DNA from: Siphonodentalium dalli
Lineage: Eukaryota > Mollusca > Scaphopoda > Gadilida > Siphonodentaliidae
Length of the DNA: 64,000 bases
Direction: 5' to 3'
Assembly: GCA_032622095.1 (NCBI GenBank)
Contig: CP136062.1
Span: 227,366,578-227,430,577 of the forward strand
Shown: piece by piece, positions 11,475 to 23,322 of the stretch
Numbering within the stretch: the stretch's first letter is position 1
Layout of the letters: each line of letters starts with the position of its first letter
Translations under genes and position numbers: made by a program
Notes under the pieces: model-generated
Told to the model about the DNA's origin: nothing
Seen by the model: only the letters and a program-made list of their open reading frames with translations
Database searches by the model: none

Positions 11475-11955
11475 TATAAACGTAACGGGACAAATATGCA
11501 CATTATATTGGCAGCTAACGAGAACATTCATCACCAGCAATCTGCTCACCCCTTTCAGCCGATACGATAGAAACTAAACGATTTGTTACTTCTAATTACC
11601 CGTACTTAATTACACTACTTGCGTGTTAATAAAGTACGACCCCATTACCATTAAAGGTGAAACATGGGATTTAGAACATTAATATTCACTCTTACATAGT
11701 TCCACATTCAAGGTTCGTCTTGTATAATCGTATGTCAGTTGTAACGTTGTGAAACTGCAACCGAACTGAATTATTCTATGCTAAATAGTTCATGGCTGAC
11801 CTGATGCATGCATCTTAGTTTTCTTGTTAATTTCTGCTGCACGTTTGTGTGTAAGCGGACAGTGAATTTGTTACCTAAACGATGTGACCACTGTGTAGGA
11901 ATTGTTACATCGGAAGCCGTTCTATCGCCGATTTGTGACGGTTCTTGACTGATTT
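11475..11955. repeat. 481 bp direct repeat, right copy
   Basis: Second copy of 7336-7816, starting directly after the LINE 3' end. It continues without a break into tgtgacggttccttatgat, which also follows the inverted relative at 14650-14757. This supports it as the original target sequence, with the left copy made during insertion. Confidence 0.85.
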
Positions 11956-12129
11956 GTGACGGTTCCTTATGATCCAAATTATACATTTTCGCGAGTTATT
12001 GTGCTAGTAATAACAACGACGAAACTACGAATTGTGATATCTCGATCGGTTTTCTGCCGATCGAGTCGGTTCTCGCCCAATTTAATCGGTTCTGTCCGGG
12101 AAATACGATGACTATTATTTGGAAGGATA

Positions 12130-12301
12130 CGTGAAGATAACCAAGTGAACATAACGAAATGTCAATTATGTTGAATTTACACCACTTATGATCAATTTCG
12201 GTGAGTTACACTGCACGTGAACATAACCAAGTGAACACAACGAAAAATCAATTATGTGGAATTTACACAACTTATGATCAATTTCGGTGAGTTACACTGC
12301 A
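12130..12301. repeat. 86 bp tandem duplication
   Basis: Copies start at 12130 and 12216, each beginning cgtgaa and ending gagttacactgca. A few substitutions separate them. No coding potential is evident. Confidence 0.85.
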
Positions 12302-13257
12302 CATGACGCAAAGCATGCAATTTGACATGAATGGTCAATGTGAACTGCGAAGACTGATTTTTTCCCCAACAAACCAATTATAATGGTCGACTGATTCAAA
12401 ATTGCCGCCACTTTTTTTTCAATATGGCCGCCACTTTTATTCAAAATGGCCACCACTTTTTTTTCAAAAAGTCGCATTTTTCAGCTTGTATTAAACTTAT
12501 ACGAACCACGTGACTTCCATTCCTTATTCGAGCATGGCCGCCGCCCATGCAGAGGGGTTCATATAGGTGGCCCATGCCATTTCTCGGTTCCTTTATATAT
12601 CAAGGTCAAACAAAGGGTGCTGTAAGTGGTTGCCCCCCCCCCCCCAAGACGCCTTAAATAGTCACCACAAACCCCACCCAATCCAAAATTGACGGCGGTC
12701 AACTGAATTTGGATCGGGGGGTGGGGAGTGTTTATGGTGTCTTGTGGACACATGTTTTACCTTCATTTTGTCCACAGTTGTAATTTCACCTTGAGGCAGT
12801 ACGAACGATAAACTGAGTCCGAGTCGATTTAGCCAGTCCGTGTACCGGTATATAGTTTGTAATTAAGTTCGTTTTAACTCTATTTTGGGCTTACTTATGC
12901 AATTTGGGTTATTTATATAAATGCTTCATATACGAAATAGGTAGCTAAGCATATATGAGCGTATTAACATTCCACTGGATGATATTTTGGATGGTTCGAG
13001 CGAAATGAAAACTATATTTAATAAAATTAAATAAAGACTCATAAAACATGGTCTATTCCCAATAAGTTGGTGCACAACTCCATGACAAAACAAATTAATG
13101 TAAAAAGATTATGTGCTTATTGCTTTTTTGTTTTATTTGTTAAGTCGTTCCATGTTTACGTATTATATAGGTTTTTTTTTATTAAATAACATTTGATATT
13201 TTAATTGGATTTATTTCATTATTTATTCCTATGGGATCAAAATGGTTGGAAATTAAA
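12302..13257. other. Non-coding, low-complexity patches
   Basis: A motif ggccgccactttt recurs three times at about 22 bp spacing (12398-12472), and a C homopolymer lies near 12631. The rest is AT-rich with no gene recognised. Confidence 0.5.
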
Positions 13258-13424
13258 AATTGTAATCAGATGTAATCGAAAAGTAATCAGTTACATTTTA
13301 CTAAAGTAATTGTAATTGTAATTAATTACATTTGAAAAAAATGTAATCAATAATCGTAATCATGTAAATCAAAAGTTATTGTAATCGTAATCGATTACAT
13401 TGGCATGTAATCGCTCCAACCCTG
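13258..13424. repeat. GTAATC-rich dispersed repeat with hAT-like end
   Basis: Degenerate gtaatc and gattac motifs repeat through the block, which ends ccaaccctg, the reverse complement of CAGGGTTGG. hAT termini commonly begin CAGGG. The opposite end and an 8 bp TSD were not found, so the class is tentative. Confidence 0.4.
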
Positions 13425-14649
13425 GCTATAATTTAACACATATCCAACCTGGAACTTTCAACCACAGACCATCATTTATCAATTAAAGTCACTTGGTGGT
13501 TTGCGCTCCAAAATACGCCTAATAATAGTCGCTTTTTACGTTTTCCCGATATAGAAATAGCTCGATACACACTTGAAATATCTTTCTATGAGCAGTATAA
13601 TAATGTCACAGAAAGACACATTGGAGTCATGAAAAATACAACTTTGAACCCTATGTTTGGGTTCAAACAAACAAAAAAACATTTGCACGACATGGAACAG
13701 AAAAGAGCGTTACGTGTTAGTCTATTCGTGATATGGTAGAACTAAAGAGCCTTTGTTTCACTTCTGTCTGCTTCTGTACGAAAATTGTAAACAGTTGGAA
13801 AAGGGCTCTGGCCACATTATGTATTTCTCAGAGCACATGAGGCCGGTATATATACTTATCAACATTTCTTGTATTTGCAACAAATCTTATACATCCTTAG
13901 AAATTACTTAGACAAAATTTGGAAGCTCGAATGAGCCATGTCCATTTAAATTAACAGAATATCATGACAGTAGATGTCTAATTTCATTGGGTCAATTATG
14001 CGGGCGTGCACGATTATATATGATCCTATACCTAACATGACTTTCAATATGTTGTATCTGCCACTCGAAGTGAAGGTAATGCCACTTAATATTCTGTTAT
14101 AATATATAGCTATACTCTTATTTCTTAATACAATTGTTGGTTTATGTATGTAACATCCGCTGCAACCATTATCGGGTTTAAAACGTTTGTTACACACAAC
14201 TAAATGATCCCAATGTGCAGAAATCGTTCGTATAAATATCATGTAAAGAACTGTCACAGCGTAATTACCTTGAAATATAACCGTAACACTCATAAGTTGT
14301 GATTAGAAGGCTAATGCTCCAAATTATCGACACACATCGGAATATTTCCTCAGCTATTTTACAGAAGAATAACACAGGTACAATTTATACTCAGTGTTCG
14401 TCTTCAGAATGCGTTTAACAGTCGGTATGCCACCGAAAACAAAGGTATTACGTTTACATGGCTTGATTTTGAGTGGTTACGTGTTGATAATTACATGTCA
14501 ACTCGCTATATCCGAGTTAATTGTGATCTAAAGTTCAGGTTTCGGTAAAACGGCACTTATGCAGCCTCTGTTTGTTCAAGAAAGTTTAACGTATTTAAGA
14601 TATATATATAATTATGCGTTATTTTGTCCCGAAAATGACAATTTTTAAT
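13425..14649. other. Non-coding, no gene recognised
   Basis: AT-rich sequence with scattered short frames. The longest (13946-14293, minus) has no motif I recognise and looks like chance. Confidence 0.4.
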
Positions 14650-14757
14650 CATAAGGAACCGTAACAAATCAGTCAAGAACCATCACAATACCGGCGATAG
14701 AATGACTTCCGATGTAACAGTTCCTACACAGTGAAGGTGACCAGAGAGTCGGTCGGT
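14650..14757. repeat. Inverted relative of the LINE target sequence
   Basis: The reverse complement resembles 11880-11978, including gtgtaggaactgttacatcg and ttgactgatttgttacggtt. Similarity weakens beyond the block but seems to extend toward 14600. The LINE therefore appears to have landed in a dispersed repeat. Confidence 0.7.
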
Positions 14758-15414
14758 AAGAATAAGGCCATATACAATTTCAAAATAATCACCAAAATAA
14801 TTGAATTGGCGAGGAAATGATTCTATAGATATAAATAATGTCCCTTGACAGTGATCCTATATTACATGAAAAGATCAAAAATACCAACGCACCTCCAGGA
14901 AATCTATTCTCAGAAATCTATTAAATATTTCCTGCCCACGATTTCCTGATTTGACATAGCACGCGTAATCAACGGTATCGCTATTCATGTTCAACACGTC
15001 CGTAATCAACGGTATCGCTATTCCTGTTCAAAACGTGTTCGTTCAGCAGTTTTAGTGCGGATTTGTCGCCATTGAGATCTAAACGCCTACTATAGTTATC
15101 TGGGAGACCAAGAATTAAACAATTTATCCACAATGAATAAAAGGGAAATGCATTGGTGGCTTACTGGGTTATATCCGGTGTTATTCTCATCAAACGCAAA
15201 ATTCCCATAAATCTGCGAGTGTTATTGCCTTTAGGTAACTAAAAAATGTGTAATCCCCGGTGATAATTATCCATATTATATGCAGGTGTCGCATGGTGTC
15301 GTCGTGATGTGTGGGCATGGTCGTGACTAATGGTTCAGCAATGGAGGTGCGTAGGTAGATGCTGCCATGAATCTCCCGTAGAGAGCCCCACACAGATAGA
15401 AGGATCTATTACTG
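14758..15414. other. Non-coding with one short tandem duplication
   Basis: A 37 bp unit beginning cgtaatcaacggtatcgct occurs twice in tandem at 14964-15037. Nothing else was recognised. Confidence 0.6.
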
Positions 15415-16011
15415 AGTGTCGTCTGTGAGGGGCACCATACAGATTATCTGTAGATCATGCCATGAATATATGCTGTGGCTAACGCCCGTAGAGATCATAT
15501 TCCACCAGTACAAAACCTTGGAACTTTTTGAAGGTTTGACAGGGTACCTTATAAAGTCAAAAAAATTAACACGGGGAATATATTTCTTAGTGATTATTTG
15601 TTCCTTAATAATGTTCTTCACTGTAGACGAAGGTCCCTACTCGAAAATTCCTGCTTTTCAGTGAATTTTGTGAGCCGATATCGCAATAAACATTGAATTA
15701 ATTACCCAGGAAAAATTCCATAATTGTAAGCGACGCAAAGCAAAATCGCTCACGAGTCACTTAAATCGTGAAATTTCGAGTTGGGACCTTCACCTACAGT
15801 GAAGTAGATTATTCAGGAACAGATACTAAGTAAGATATATATTCCCCGCGTTATGTTTTTCTCTTTATAAGGTTCTCTGTCAAAACTTCAAAAAGTTCCC
15901 AGGTTTTGTACTGGTGGAATATGATCTCTACGGGCGTTAGCCATATTAGAGATTCATGGTATGATCTATAGTGCGTATAGCCCCACCGTAGTTTCAACGA
16001 CACGACACACT
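15415..16011. repeat. Palindromic MITE-like repeat, arms about 235 bp
   Basis: Bases 15415-15652 match the reverse complement of about 15774-16011 through aacgcccgtagagatcatat and ccaccagtacaaaacct. The spacer is about 120 bp. Both outer ends start agtgt. A diverged single arm recurs near 27960-28066. No TSD was resolved and no protein is encoded; the small ORFs are arm translations. Confidence 0.75.
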
Positions 16012-16109
16012 GGAAGTAGTACGAATGCCCACGCATTATTCTTTACTAAATGATTCTCGCGCCCCGTAATAAAAGTATGCATTATAGAAAAGTATATTAT
16101 TCATTTGGA

Positions 16110-16482
16110 CGAACATGACTACTTTTGGAACTTATTCCCTATTCCTTATTCGCAAAAATGCCTCTTTCGTCCGCCACAAATACCTCCAAAAAAACACCCC
16201 CCTCATCTTCAGCCCGGACGGGGGGGGGGAGTACCACACCGAGGGGGGAATGGGGTATGGACCGTTTTCGAGAACGGTAAAGATTTCGGCCGATACCCTT
16301 ACCGTTCTCGAAAATGGTCCATATCCCCATTTTCACCCCCTCGCGGTGGTACCTCCTGGGGTGAGGGGTGTGTTTTTTCTAGTGGGTATTTGGGGCGGGT
16401 CACCCACCCATGCCGTCAAATTGACCGAAAGAGACATTTTTGCGAATAAGGGATAGGGAATAAGTTTCAAAAGTCACGTTCG
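16110..16482. mobile_element. Fold-back MITE with 9 bp TSD
   Basis: The whole element folds on itself. The left arm runs from cgaacatgact through cttattccctattccttatt, mirrored at 16425-16482. The centre carries facing ttttcgagaacggtaa and ttaccgttctcgaaaa. It is flanked by TTCATTTGG at 16100-16108 and 16483-16491. A 9 bp duplication with fold-back arms resembles Mutator-like or foldback elements. It is non-autonomous; the several ORFs over it are palindrome translations. Confidence 0.8.
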
Positions 16483-16617
16483 TTCATTTGGGTTGTCGTT
16501 CAAGGAACATGAGCAGACGACAGATATTTAAAATGATAATACAAGTGCAGAAGAATACATATTCATTGGTGGGAAATGTTCAGAAAATAAGAGAAACAAA
16601 CGACCGTTTTTTTTACT

Positions 16618-17164
16618 TTTTATCTGAACATTTCCTATGGGATGACTACTCATCAATGATGCTTTAGTATAGAAAGGGTTAAACTTATTATCTGAACATT
16701 TCCTATGGGATAACTACTCATCGATGATGCTTTAGTATAGAACAGGTTAAACTTATTATCTGAACATTTACTATGGGATAACTACTCATCGATGATGCTT
16801 TAGTATAGAACAGGTTAAACTTATTATCTGAACATTTACTATTGGATAACTACTCACCGATGATGCTTTAGTATAGAAAGGGTTAAACTTATTATCTGAA
16901 CATTTACTATGGGATAACTACTCATCGATGATGCTTTAGTATAGAACAGATTAAACGTATTATCTGAACATTTACTATTGGGTAACTACTCATCGATGAT
17001 GCTTTAGTATAGAACAGATTAAACTTATTATCTGAACATTTCCTATGGGATAACTACTCATCGATGATGCTTTAGTATAGAACATGTTGAACTTATTATC
17101 TGAACATTTACTATGGGATAACTACGCACCAATGATGCTTTAGTTTAGAAAGGGTTAAACTTAT
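16618..17164. repeat. 68 bp satellite array, first segment
   Basis: About eight head-to-tail units of 68 bp, each with tctgaacattt, gggataactactcat, gatgctttagtatag and gggttaaactta. Unit starts at 16623, 16691 and 16759 give the period. The array resumes at 18066 after an insertion. Confidence 0.9.
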
Positions 17165-18065
17165 TTTATACCATGACTCCCTATTGTATACTGTGTACAA
17201 ACATGCTATATAATAAATGTGTGCTGTACACCCTACTGTGTGTGAACATGGGTAACACGTTTCTACTGTGGGTAACACGTTTGAATGGCATTTCAATGAT
17301 TAAAGTTTATACCCATAGTAGAACTACATCCGAGTTGACCTTTCATTAACCTTCCGTGACCTCGATCAAATTGACTCTATTTTTAAAATGTAGCGCCTCG
17401 CGATGAAAACAATTTGATACTTTCGATGATTCAATTGGATATTATACTCACTATTGCGATAAAAACGAACAGTTAATTCCGTGGAAATCACATCCAGATC
17501 AACAAATTGAACATATATTTCAAGAAATAGACGTAAAAAACTCGAACAACAAACGGTAGATTTCAAAATGACTTTCGTGGTTTCCTGTTGACTGTACGGT
17601 GGAGAAAAAAACCCCGCAATATGTTATATTTATATTCATTAAATTCGTATTCCCATATATATTCATGTTGTTTATTTATGGCGGTTTCATTACAGTTTAT
17701 TGTGAATTGGCTACAAAAATACCATATTCGTACAATTGAATGTTGACCTAATTCAATGTATCAATACGCCTGATCAGCTGTGATAGTGTACGTCGATGTA
17801 CGGCCAAGTGTGGGGAACACAACGGGGATGATTGTGAATGGTGCGACAGAATCATCTTAATTTAAGTAGATTTATTTCGATTTCATAGCATGTTTTGCTC
17901 ATGTACCGGTCATGGTATAAACAAAATACACCCGTAGTGTTTCTGAATACCAAATTTACACCACTCATGGGATTGATGATTTACCACACTCACTAAAGCT
18001 CATGTGGTAAATCATCAATCCCACTCGTGGTGTAAATTTGGTATTCAGAAACACTACGTGTGTAT
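17165..18065. mobile_element. About 900 bp insertion splitting the 68 bp satellite
   Basis: The satellite stops after taaacttatt at 17164 and resumes with atctgaacatttccc at 18066. The inserted block carries tandem gggtaacacgttt motifs near 17251-17283 and, at its right end, a hairpin (17932-18062). It contains no ORF of note. No clean TSD was found, so the mechanism is open. Confidence 0.55.
17932..18062. repeat. Near-perfect palindrome, about 60 bp arms
   Basis: gtgtttctgaataccaaatt and gattgatgatttaccaca on the left are mirrored by tgtggtaaatcatcaatccc and ttggtattcagaaacac on the right, around a loop of about 12 bp. It could extrude as a cruciform. Confidence 0.85.
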
Positions 18066-19235
18066 TCTATATATCTGAACATTTCCCATGGGATAACTAC
18101 TCATTGATGATGCTTTAGTATAGAACAAGTTAAACTTATTATCTGAAAATTTACTATGGGATAACTACTCACCAATGATGCTGTAGTTTAGAAAGGGCTA
18201 AACTTATTATTTGAACATTTCCTATGGGATAACTACTCATCAATAAGTATTTAGTATAGAAAGGGTTTAACTTATTATCTGAACATTTACTATGGGATAA
18301 CTACGCACCAATTATGCTATAGTTTAGAAAGGGTTAAACTTATTATCTGAACATTTCCCATGGGATAACTACTCATCGATGATACTTTAGTATAGAAAGG
18401 GTTTAACTTATTATCTGAACATTTACTATGGGATAACTACGCACCAATTATGCTATAGTTTAGAAAGGGTTAAACTTATTATCTGAACATTTCCCATGGG
18501 ATAACTACTCATCGATGATACTTTAGTATAGAAAGGGTTAAACTTATTATCTGAACATTTCCTATGGGATAACTACTCATCAATGATGCTTTAGTATAGA
18601 AAGGGTTAAACTTATTATCTGAACATTTCCTATGGAATAACTACTCATCAATGATGATTTAGTATAGAAAGGGTTAAACTTATTATCTGAACATTTCCTA
18701 TGGGTTAACTACTCATCAATGATGCTTTAGTATAGACAGGGTTAAACTTATTTTCTGAACATTTCATATGGGATAACTACTCATCAATGATGATTTAGTA
18801 TAGAAAGGGTTAAACTTATTATCTGAACATTTCCTATGGGATAACTACTCATCAATGATGCTTTGGTATAGAAATGGTTAAACTTATTATCTGAACATTT
18901 CATATGGGATAACTACTCATCAATGATGCTTTAGTATAGAAATGGTTCAACTTATTATCTGAACATTTCATATGGGATAACTACTCATCAATGATGCTTT
19001 AGTATAGAAAGGGTTAAACTTATTATCTGAACATTTCCTACGGGAAAACTCTATACTTATCAATGATGCTTTGGTAAGAAAGGGTTAAACTTATTATCCG
19101 AACATGTCCTATAGGATAACTCTATACTTATCAATGATGCTTTAGTACAGAAAGGGTTACACTTATTATCTGAACATTTCCTATGGGATAATTACACAAC
19201 AATGATGCATGCTGTAATATAGATAGGGTTAATCA
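18066..19235. repeat. 68 bp satellite array, second segment
   Basis: About seventeen more units of the satellite at 16618-17164. Units near 19040-19235 are more diverged and carry small insertions (ctatacttatc). Confidence 0.9.
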
Positions 19236-19621
19236 GGTAACTACTCATCTGTATTTAGTATATACAGGGTTAAAGGGACACAATGCCTTCAAAGTGGATT
19301 CATGCGAAATAACATAAAAGCATGTAAACCAACTATCAACAAGTACATGAAAAATAGATTGACATGGTTCTTATTTGCATCATTAACTAGCAGGGACACC
19401 CGGTGTTGCTCGGGTGAAGAATGCGTAATTTATTAGTGCCCCTTAACTAATTATTAGTCATCTGAGGTAAATAGCAACTGTTGCATGACTCTCCAGATAA
19501 AGTTACATCTATTTTTTAAGTTGATAACAAGTTGGTTTACGTAAACAACTAGGTTTAAACCGCAGTTTGATCACTAAAAACACAGTTTAAACCCGATACG
19601 CTGGTCCAAGTGACACATTGG
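19236..19621. other. Non-coding between satellite and GGCGC MITE
   Basis: A short motif acacccggtgttgctcgggtg lies near 19396. No gene was seen. The last six bases, CATTGG, are the left TSD of the next element. Confidence 0.4.
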
Positions 19622-20042
19622 TATGGAATCCTATTAGGGCCACTTGCTAATGGCGCTTTCGGCGCTTTCGGCGCGATGCGCCGAAAGCGCCGAAAGCGAC
19701 AAAAAGTGCGCCACTATTTGTCGCTTTCGGCGCACTTTTTGTCGCTTTCGGCGCTATCGGCGCGCGCGCCGAAAGCGACAAAATGTGCGATATTAGCGCA
19801 TGTTTCGGCGCATTACTAATGGCGCACTTTTTGTCGCTTTCGGCGCTTTCGGCGCGCGCGCCGAAATCGACAAAATGTGCGATATTAGCGCATGTTTCGG
19901 CGCGCCGAAAGCTTTCGGCGCGTTACTAGGCAAACTACGCCATTAGGCATACTATTAGGTCCACCACCTAATGGCGCGCGCCGGAAGCGACAAAAAGTGC
20001 GCCGAAAGCGCCATTAGCAAGTGGCCCTAATAGGATTCCATA
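19622..20042. mobile_element. GGCGC-rich MITE with 6 bp TSD
   Basis: Flanked by CATTGG at 19616-19621 and 20043-20048. The termini are inverted: tatggaatcctattagggcc then acttgctaatggcgc at the left, mirrored at 19998-20042. Between them are CpG-dense modules ggcgctttcggcgc, gcgccgaaagcgac and aaaaagtgcgcc in both orientations, giving many hairpins. It looks like a short derivative of the 27338-30470 element. Confidence 0.85.
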
Positions 20043-20113
20043 CATTGGCCATCTCTGGTTTAAAGACAGGCCATGGTTTACCATTAGTGTCTCTATATCG
20101 CTGAGTCAAAGAA

Positions 20114-20178
20114 TCGTACTTACCTATCGTACTTACCTATCGTACTTACCTATCGTACTTACCTATCGTACTTACTTA
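20114..20178. repeat. 13 bp tandem repeat
   Basis: Five copies of tcgtacttaccta; the last reads tcgtacttactta. Confidence 0.9.
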
Positions 20179-20204
20179 TTGCGGATTGCCGCGTTCTATC
20201 TACA

Positions 20205-20420
20205 GCGAAACTAGACATTAAGATAGCGATCATATAACTAGACATTAAGATAGCGATCATATAACTAGACATTAAGATAGCGATCATATAACTAGACATT
20301 AAGATAGCGATCATATAACTAGACATTAAGATAGCGATCATATTACTAGACATTAAGATAGCGATCATATTAAACTAGACATTAAGATAGCGTCTAGACA
20401 TTAAGATAGCGATCATATTT
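20205..20420. repeat. 27 bp tandem repeat
   Basis: About seven full copies containing actagacattaagatagcg followed by atcatat, with one truncated copy near 20385. The period is nine codons, which keeps a minus-strand frame open without implying a protein. Confidence 0.9.
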
Positions 20421-21139
20421 TGATTCCAAATTTATAAGCGAGAAGCGCCCACATCTGTAAAGTGCATGGGGTAAGTTTTTGTCAATCTAATTTATTTGCG
20501 TTTTACTATCTGAACCCGGTAACTAAACCATTTCATTGGACGGTCCAGCAACACTGGGTTTGGGAGGCAAACCTGATATGACAAATCTATCTTTTCTGGA
20601 CCGCGGTTTACAATTGCTATCCAATGATTTAAATGCTTGAAGCTGTACATATTATCGATTAGCAGTGTGTATATAAGGTGAGAATGGCGGCTTGGTATTA
20701 TCATGTCACAATTTATTAATTTCACACGAGGGTTGTTATAAGCGTGTCGTGCTTGTTCGCTTTAATTGAGGACGGGCCACTTATCATTATGCCGGTCAGC
20801 TTGTGGTCCACCTGGTAACAACTGTGTGGTTTGTTTGATTGAATGCTAATCTCACTGAATCAGCCAGCCACTGAACGACCACATACGCCGACTTTATAGA
20901 CCCGGTTTGGCTGGACATTCAGTGCAGGTTTAAACCCGGTTTAAACTCGGATGTTTAAACTGGAGATGAAGAATCCGAACACCTATGGCAACTTCAAACT
21001 TGTAGCAATACAAGCCCGATAACCCAAAGCGTAGCATCGACATACTCCGGGACTGAGATCAATGTGTCCAACTAAAATCACATATCAATTTTAACACACG
21101 CGAAGTTCGCTTGAACACGTGCCGCGGCGTTCATCTTAA
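20421..21139. other. Non-coding, no gene recognised
   Basis: gtttaaac motifs recur near 20930-20960 and, in weakly inverted form, near 20052. This may mark another old element but is not strong enough to call. Bases 21136-21139 are the TTAA preceding the next repeat. Confidence 0.35.
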
Positions 21140-21590
21140 AGGTACTCAATCCGAATCGATGGTCCCCCATATAATCAAATTCCAACAACAACATTTTTAT
21201 AAATGCTGCTCAGTTATCAGAATCGATTAATTGCTCAAAAATAATGCTAACACTGCCAAATATAGTATACAATTGCCCGAAACGTGTTATATATCAACAT
21301 GTTGTTCGACGAAATTTGCCTTATTATCAACACATAGCCTCCTGATTTTAGCGTTATCCATCTTCATCAGCAATTTGGTCCGAAACCGTCGGCTCGTAGA
21401 CTTTTTACTGGGCCAGTAATAAGTTTCAATGGTGAAAATTAATAGATTTCAAAAATCGATATATAATAACTCTGAGCTTTGGTGGTGGTGGGTTCATCGA
21501 CTCGCATCAAAAATGTTTTACCCCGAAACGAATTAAATAGTAATTGAGAGGCGCTTAATCGGATTATGCATATTTAAATTGTTAGCAAAG
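21140..21590. mobile_element. Diverged copy of the 26294-26752 TTAA family
   Basis: It starts after TTAA with aggtactcaatccgaatcga and continues gtccccc...attccaacaacaaca, which resembles the inverted right end of 26294-26752. Near 21425-21540 atatataataactctgagct and the following sequence match the same family. The right terminus is not recognisable, so the copy is old or truncated. Confidence 0.55.
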
Positions 21591-22439
21591 CGAGCGGATT
21601 ATGAGACCGAGTCTCACGGAGTTTGCAGTTTTGTAATTGACACAATGTCGTCCTGTCGTCTAACTTATCGGTGTACATCTAGCGGATATACCACGAGGTA
21701 TTGTTTGCATCTGTTGCCTTATATAATATGTATAAGAAGACGCCTGAGACTGAGATTCACGCGTGTCCAATCAACATCATACATTATAGAATGAGAAAAT
21801 TGCTTAACTCCCTTCACGATCTTGATATAAATTAACTTTTCAGCTAAGCGAGTGGATTGTGATTTTAAGACCGAAAAATTACACCCAGTTCACAGTTTCC
21901 GCGAAGTTGACCTGTCGTTCAGCGACAATCAGCGTAATATATATGTGAACGTCGAGCGTTTGTGTGAATACATCACGAGGTATTTTCGCGCCAATAATAT
22001 TTCTATAGCAACTAAAGTTTGAAGTTTGAAATTTACTACCGAAACCTCTCTATGGCGGTCACATGGACCAGGCGGGGGGTTCAACAGAGGAGAACACGTG
22101 ACACGTCATGCATCAAACCGCCACGGGGCTTTAATTATATTGACGTAAATCACATTATCTCTTATACATGGAATAAACATTGTTTGGACTGGTGTGTGAA
22201 TGCGTTTATGCAAATATCTATAATTGCGTCAATGGATCACGACTGAGGCTCCAAGGATGGTTTGTGATTGATGGCCATTTTAAACCGTATGTCGACAACT
22301 GTTTCATGGTGAATTCTATATCATGTTGGATATTCTATTGCTCATTTTGCCAATACCGACACATGAATGCCCACATTGGATACGGTGTTGTACTTGCTGC
22401 ACAGTTAGAACAGTTTTTTGCTTCCAGTTTATCCAGTCA
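21591..22439. other. Non-coding; weak internal duplication
   Basis: aaagcgagcggattatgaga...cacgaggtat (21590-21705) is weakly echoed by taagcgagtggattgtga...cacgaggtat (21843-21983). No coding feature was recognised. Confidence 0.35.
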
Positions 22440-23215
22440 AACTCACGATTGGAAATCACGTGGTTTGGAGGTTGGTACATGGTGAATATATTTTACCCTG
22501 TGCCAATGCATTCTCTTATATATGCGAGTCGACCATAGGTCGCCTCGCATATATAAGAGAATGCATTGGCCTAACAATTTTTTACAATTTTAATAATTTT
22601 TTCTTGTATTCTTTAACAATTTTATAATTTCACCCATACAGAGCCCCAGACAAACATGAGCAGACGACACTCTTCTATATGCTTCTATGTATGTGTGGGG
22701 CTCCCTGCAGGGTAATGGATATTTTTTATTTTATGTCCTAAAAATTGTAAGAAAAATTTTAAATAAACAAATGATAAAAAATTGTTAGGCCAATGCATTC
22801 TCTTATATATGCGAGGCGACCTATGGTCGACACGCATATATAAGAGAATGCATTGGCACAGGGTAAAATATATTCACCATGCATTCAAAATTGACGAAGC
22901 GAGTGCAAATGCACAAAAACATCATGTACGAGGAACTGACACAAAACAAAGTATTTTGACTGTTACGAGCCAATGCTATAGTTAATTTTTTTTAACAAGT
23001 TGATACCTTATTTGTTCTGAAATACTCAGTAGATTCCTATAACATTGTGACAAAAGTTGCCAGTCGGAGGTTCCTGGAATACACCAGTCCATACATCTAG
23101 GAGAATCCTTTGACTGACAACTTTGGTCAGAATGTTAGAGAAAACAACCGTGTGTTTTGACTCGCATGATGTGCCAGATTGTTTGAAAAATAGTATAACA
23201 TATGCCAAAATGCTA
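22440..23215. repeat. Dispersed repeat interrupted by a hairpin MITE
   Basis: gaaatcacgtggtttggagg (22450) and, after the MITE, gcaaatgcacaaaaacatca, gaggaactgaca and ttttgactgttacgag match 34520-34650 in the same order. Both copies end with an inverted pair of the type taacattctgaccaaagttg/caactttggtcagaatgtta (here 23040-23140). Confidence 0.75.
22482..22877. mobile_element. Double-hairpin MITE, CATG-flanked variant
   Basis: Inverted ends gtgaatatattttaccctgt/acagggtaaaatatattcac are flanked by CATG at 22478-22481 and 22878-22881. Just inside each end is a near-perfect palindrome of about 68 bp: gccaatgcattctcttatat, atgcgagtcgaccataggtcg, then its mirror. The AT-rich middle carries no ORF. 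The same hairpins occur in the TTAA-flanked copies at 31778, 33931 and 46700, but with different outer ends. Confidence 0.8.
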
Positions 23216-23322
23216 TGTAATATATCATTATCCTAGTTTATTACCCTTTTCCCCGTTTCTGGACGCGTTAGCGATCGCCTCGGCCACGTAGAACGCGTGA
23301 TATTCATCAACTCAAAACCGCC

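Noticed and set aside
16105-16456. Overlapping 65-114 residue frames on both strands
   Set aside because: They lie over a fold-back MITE and mirror each other; no family motif.
20159-20368. Minus frame with repeated MIAILMSSY
   Set aside because: It is a translation of the 27 bp tandem repeat.
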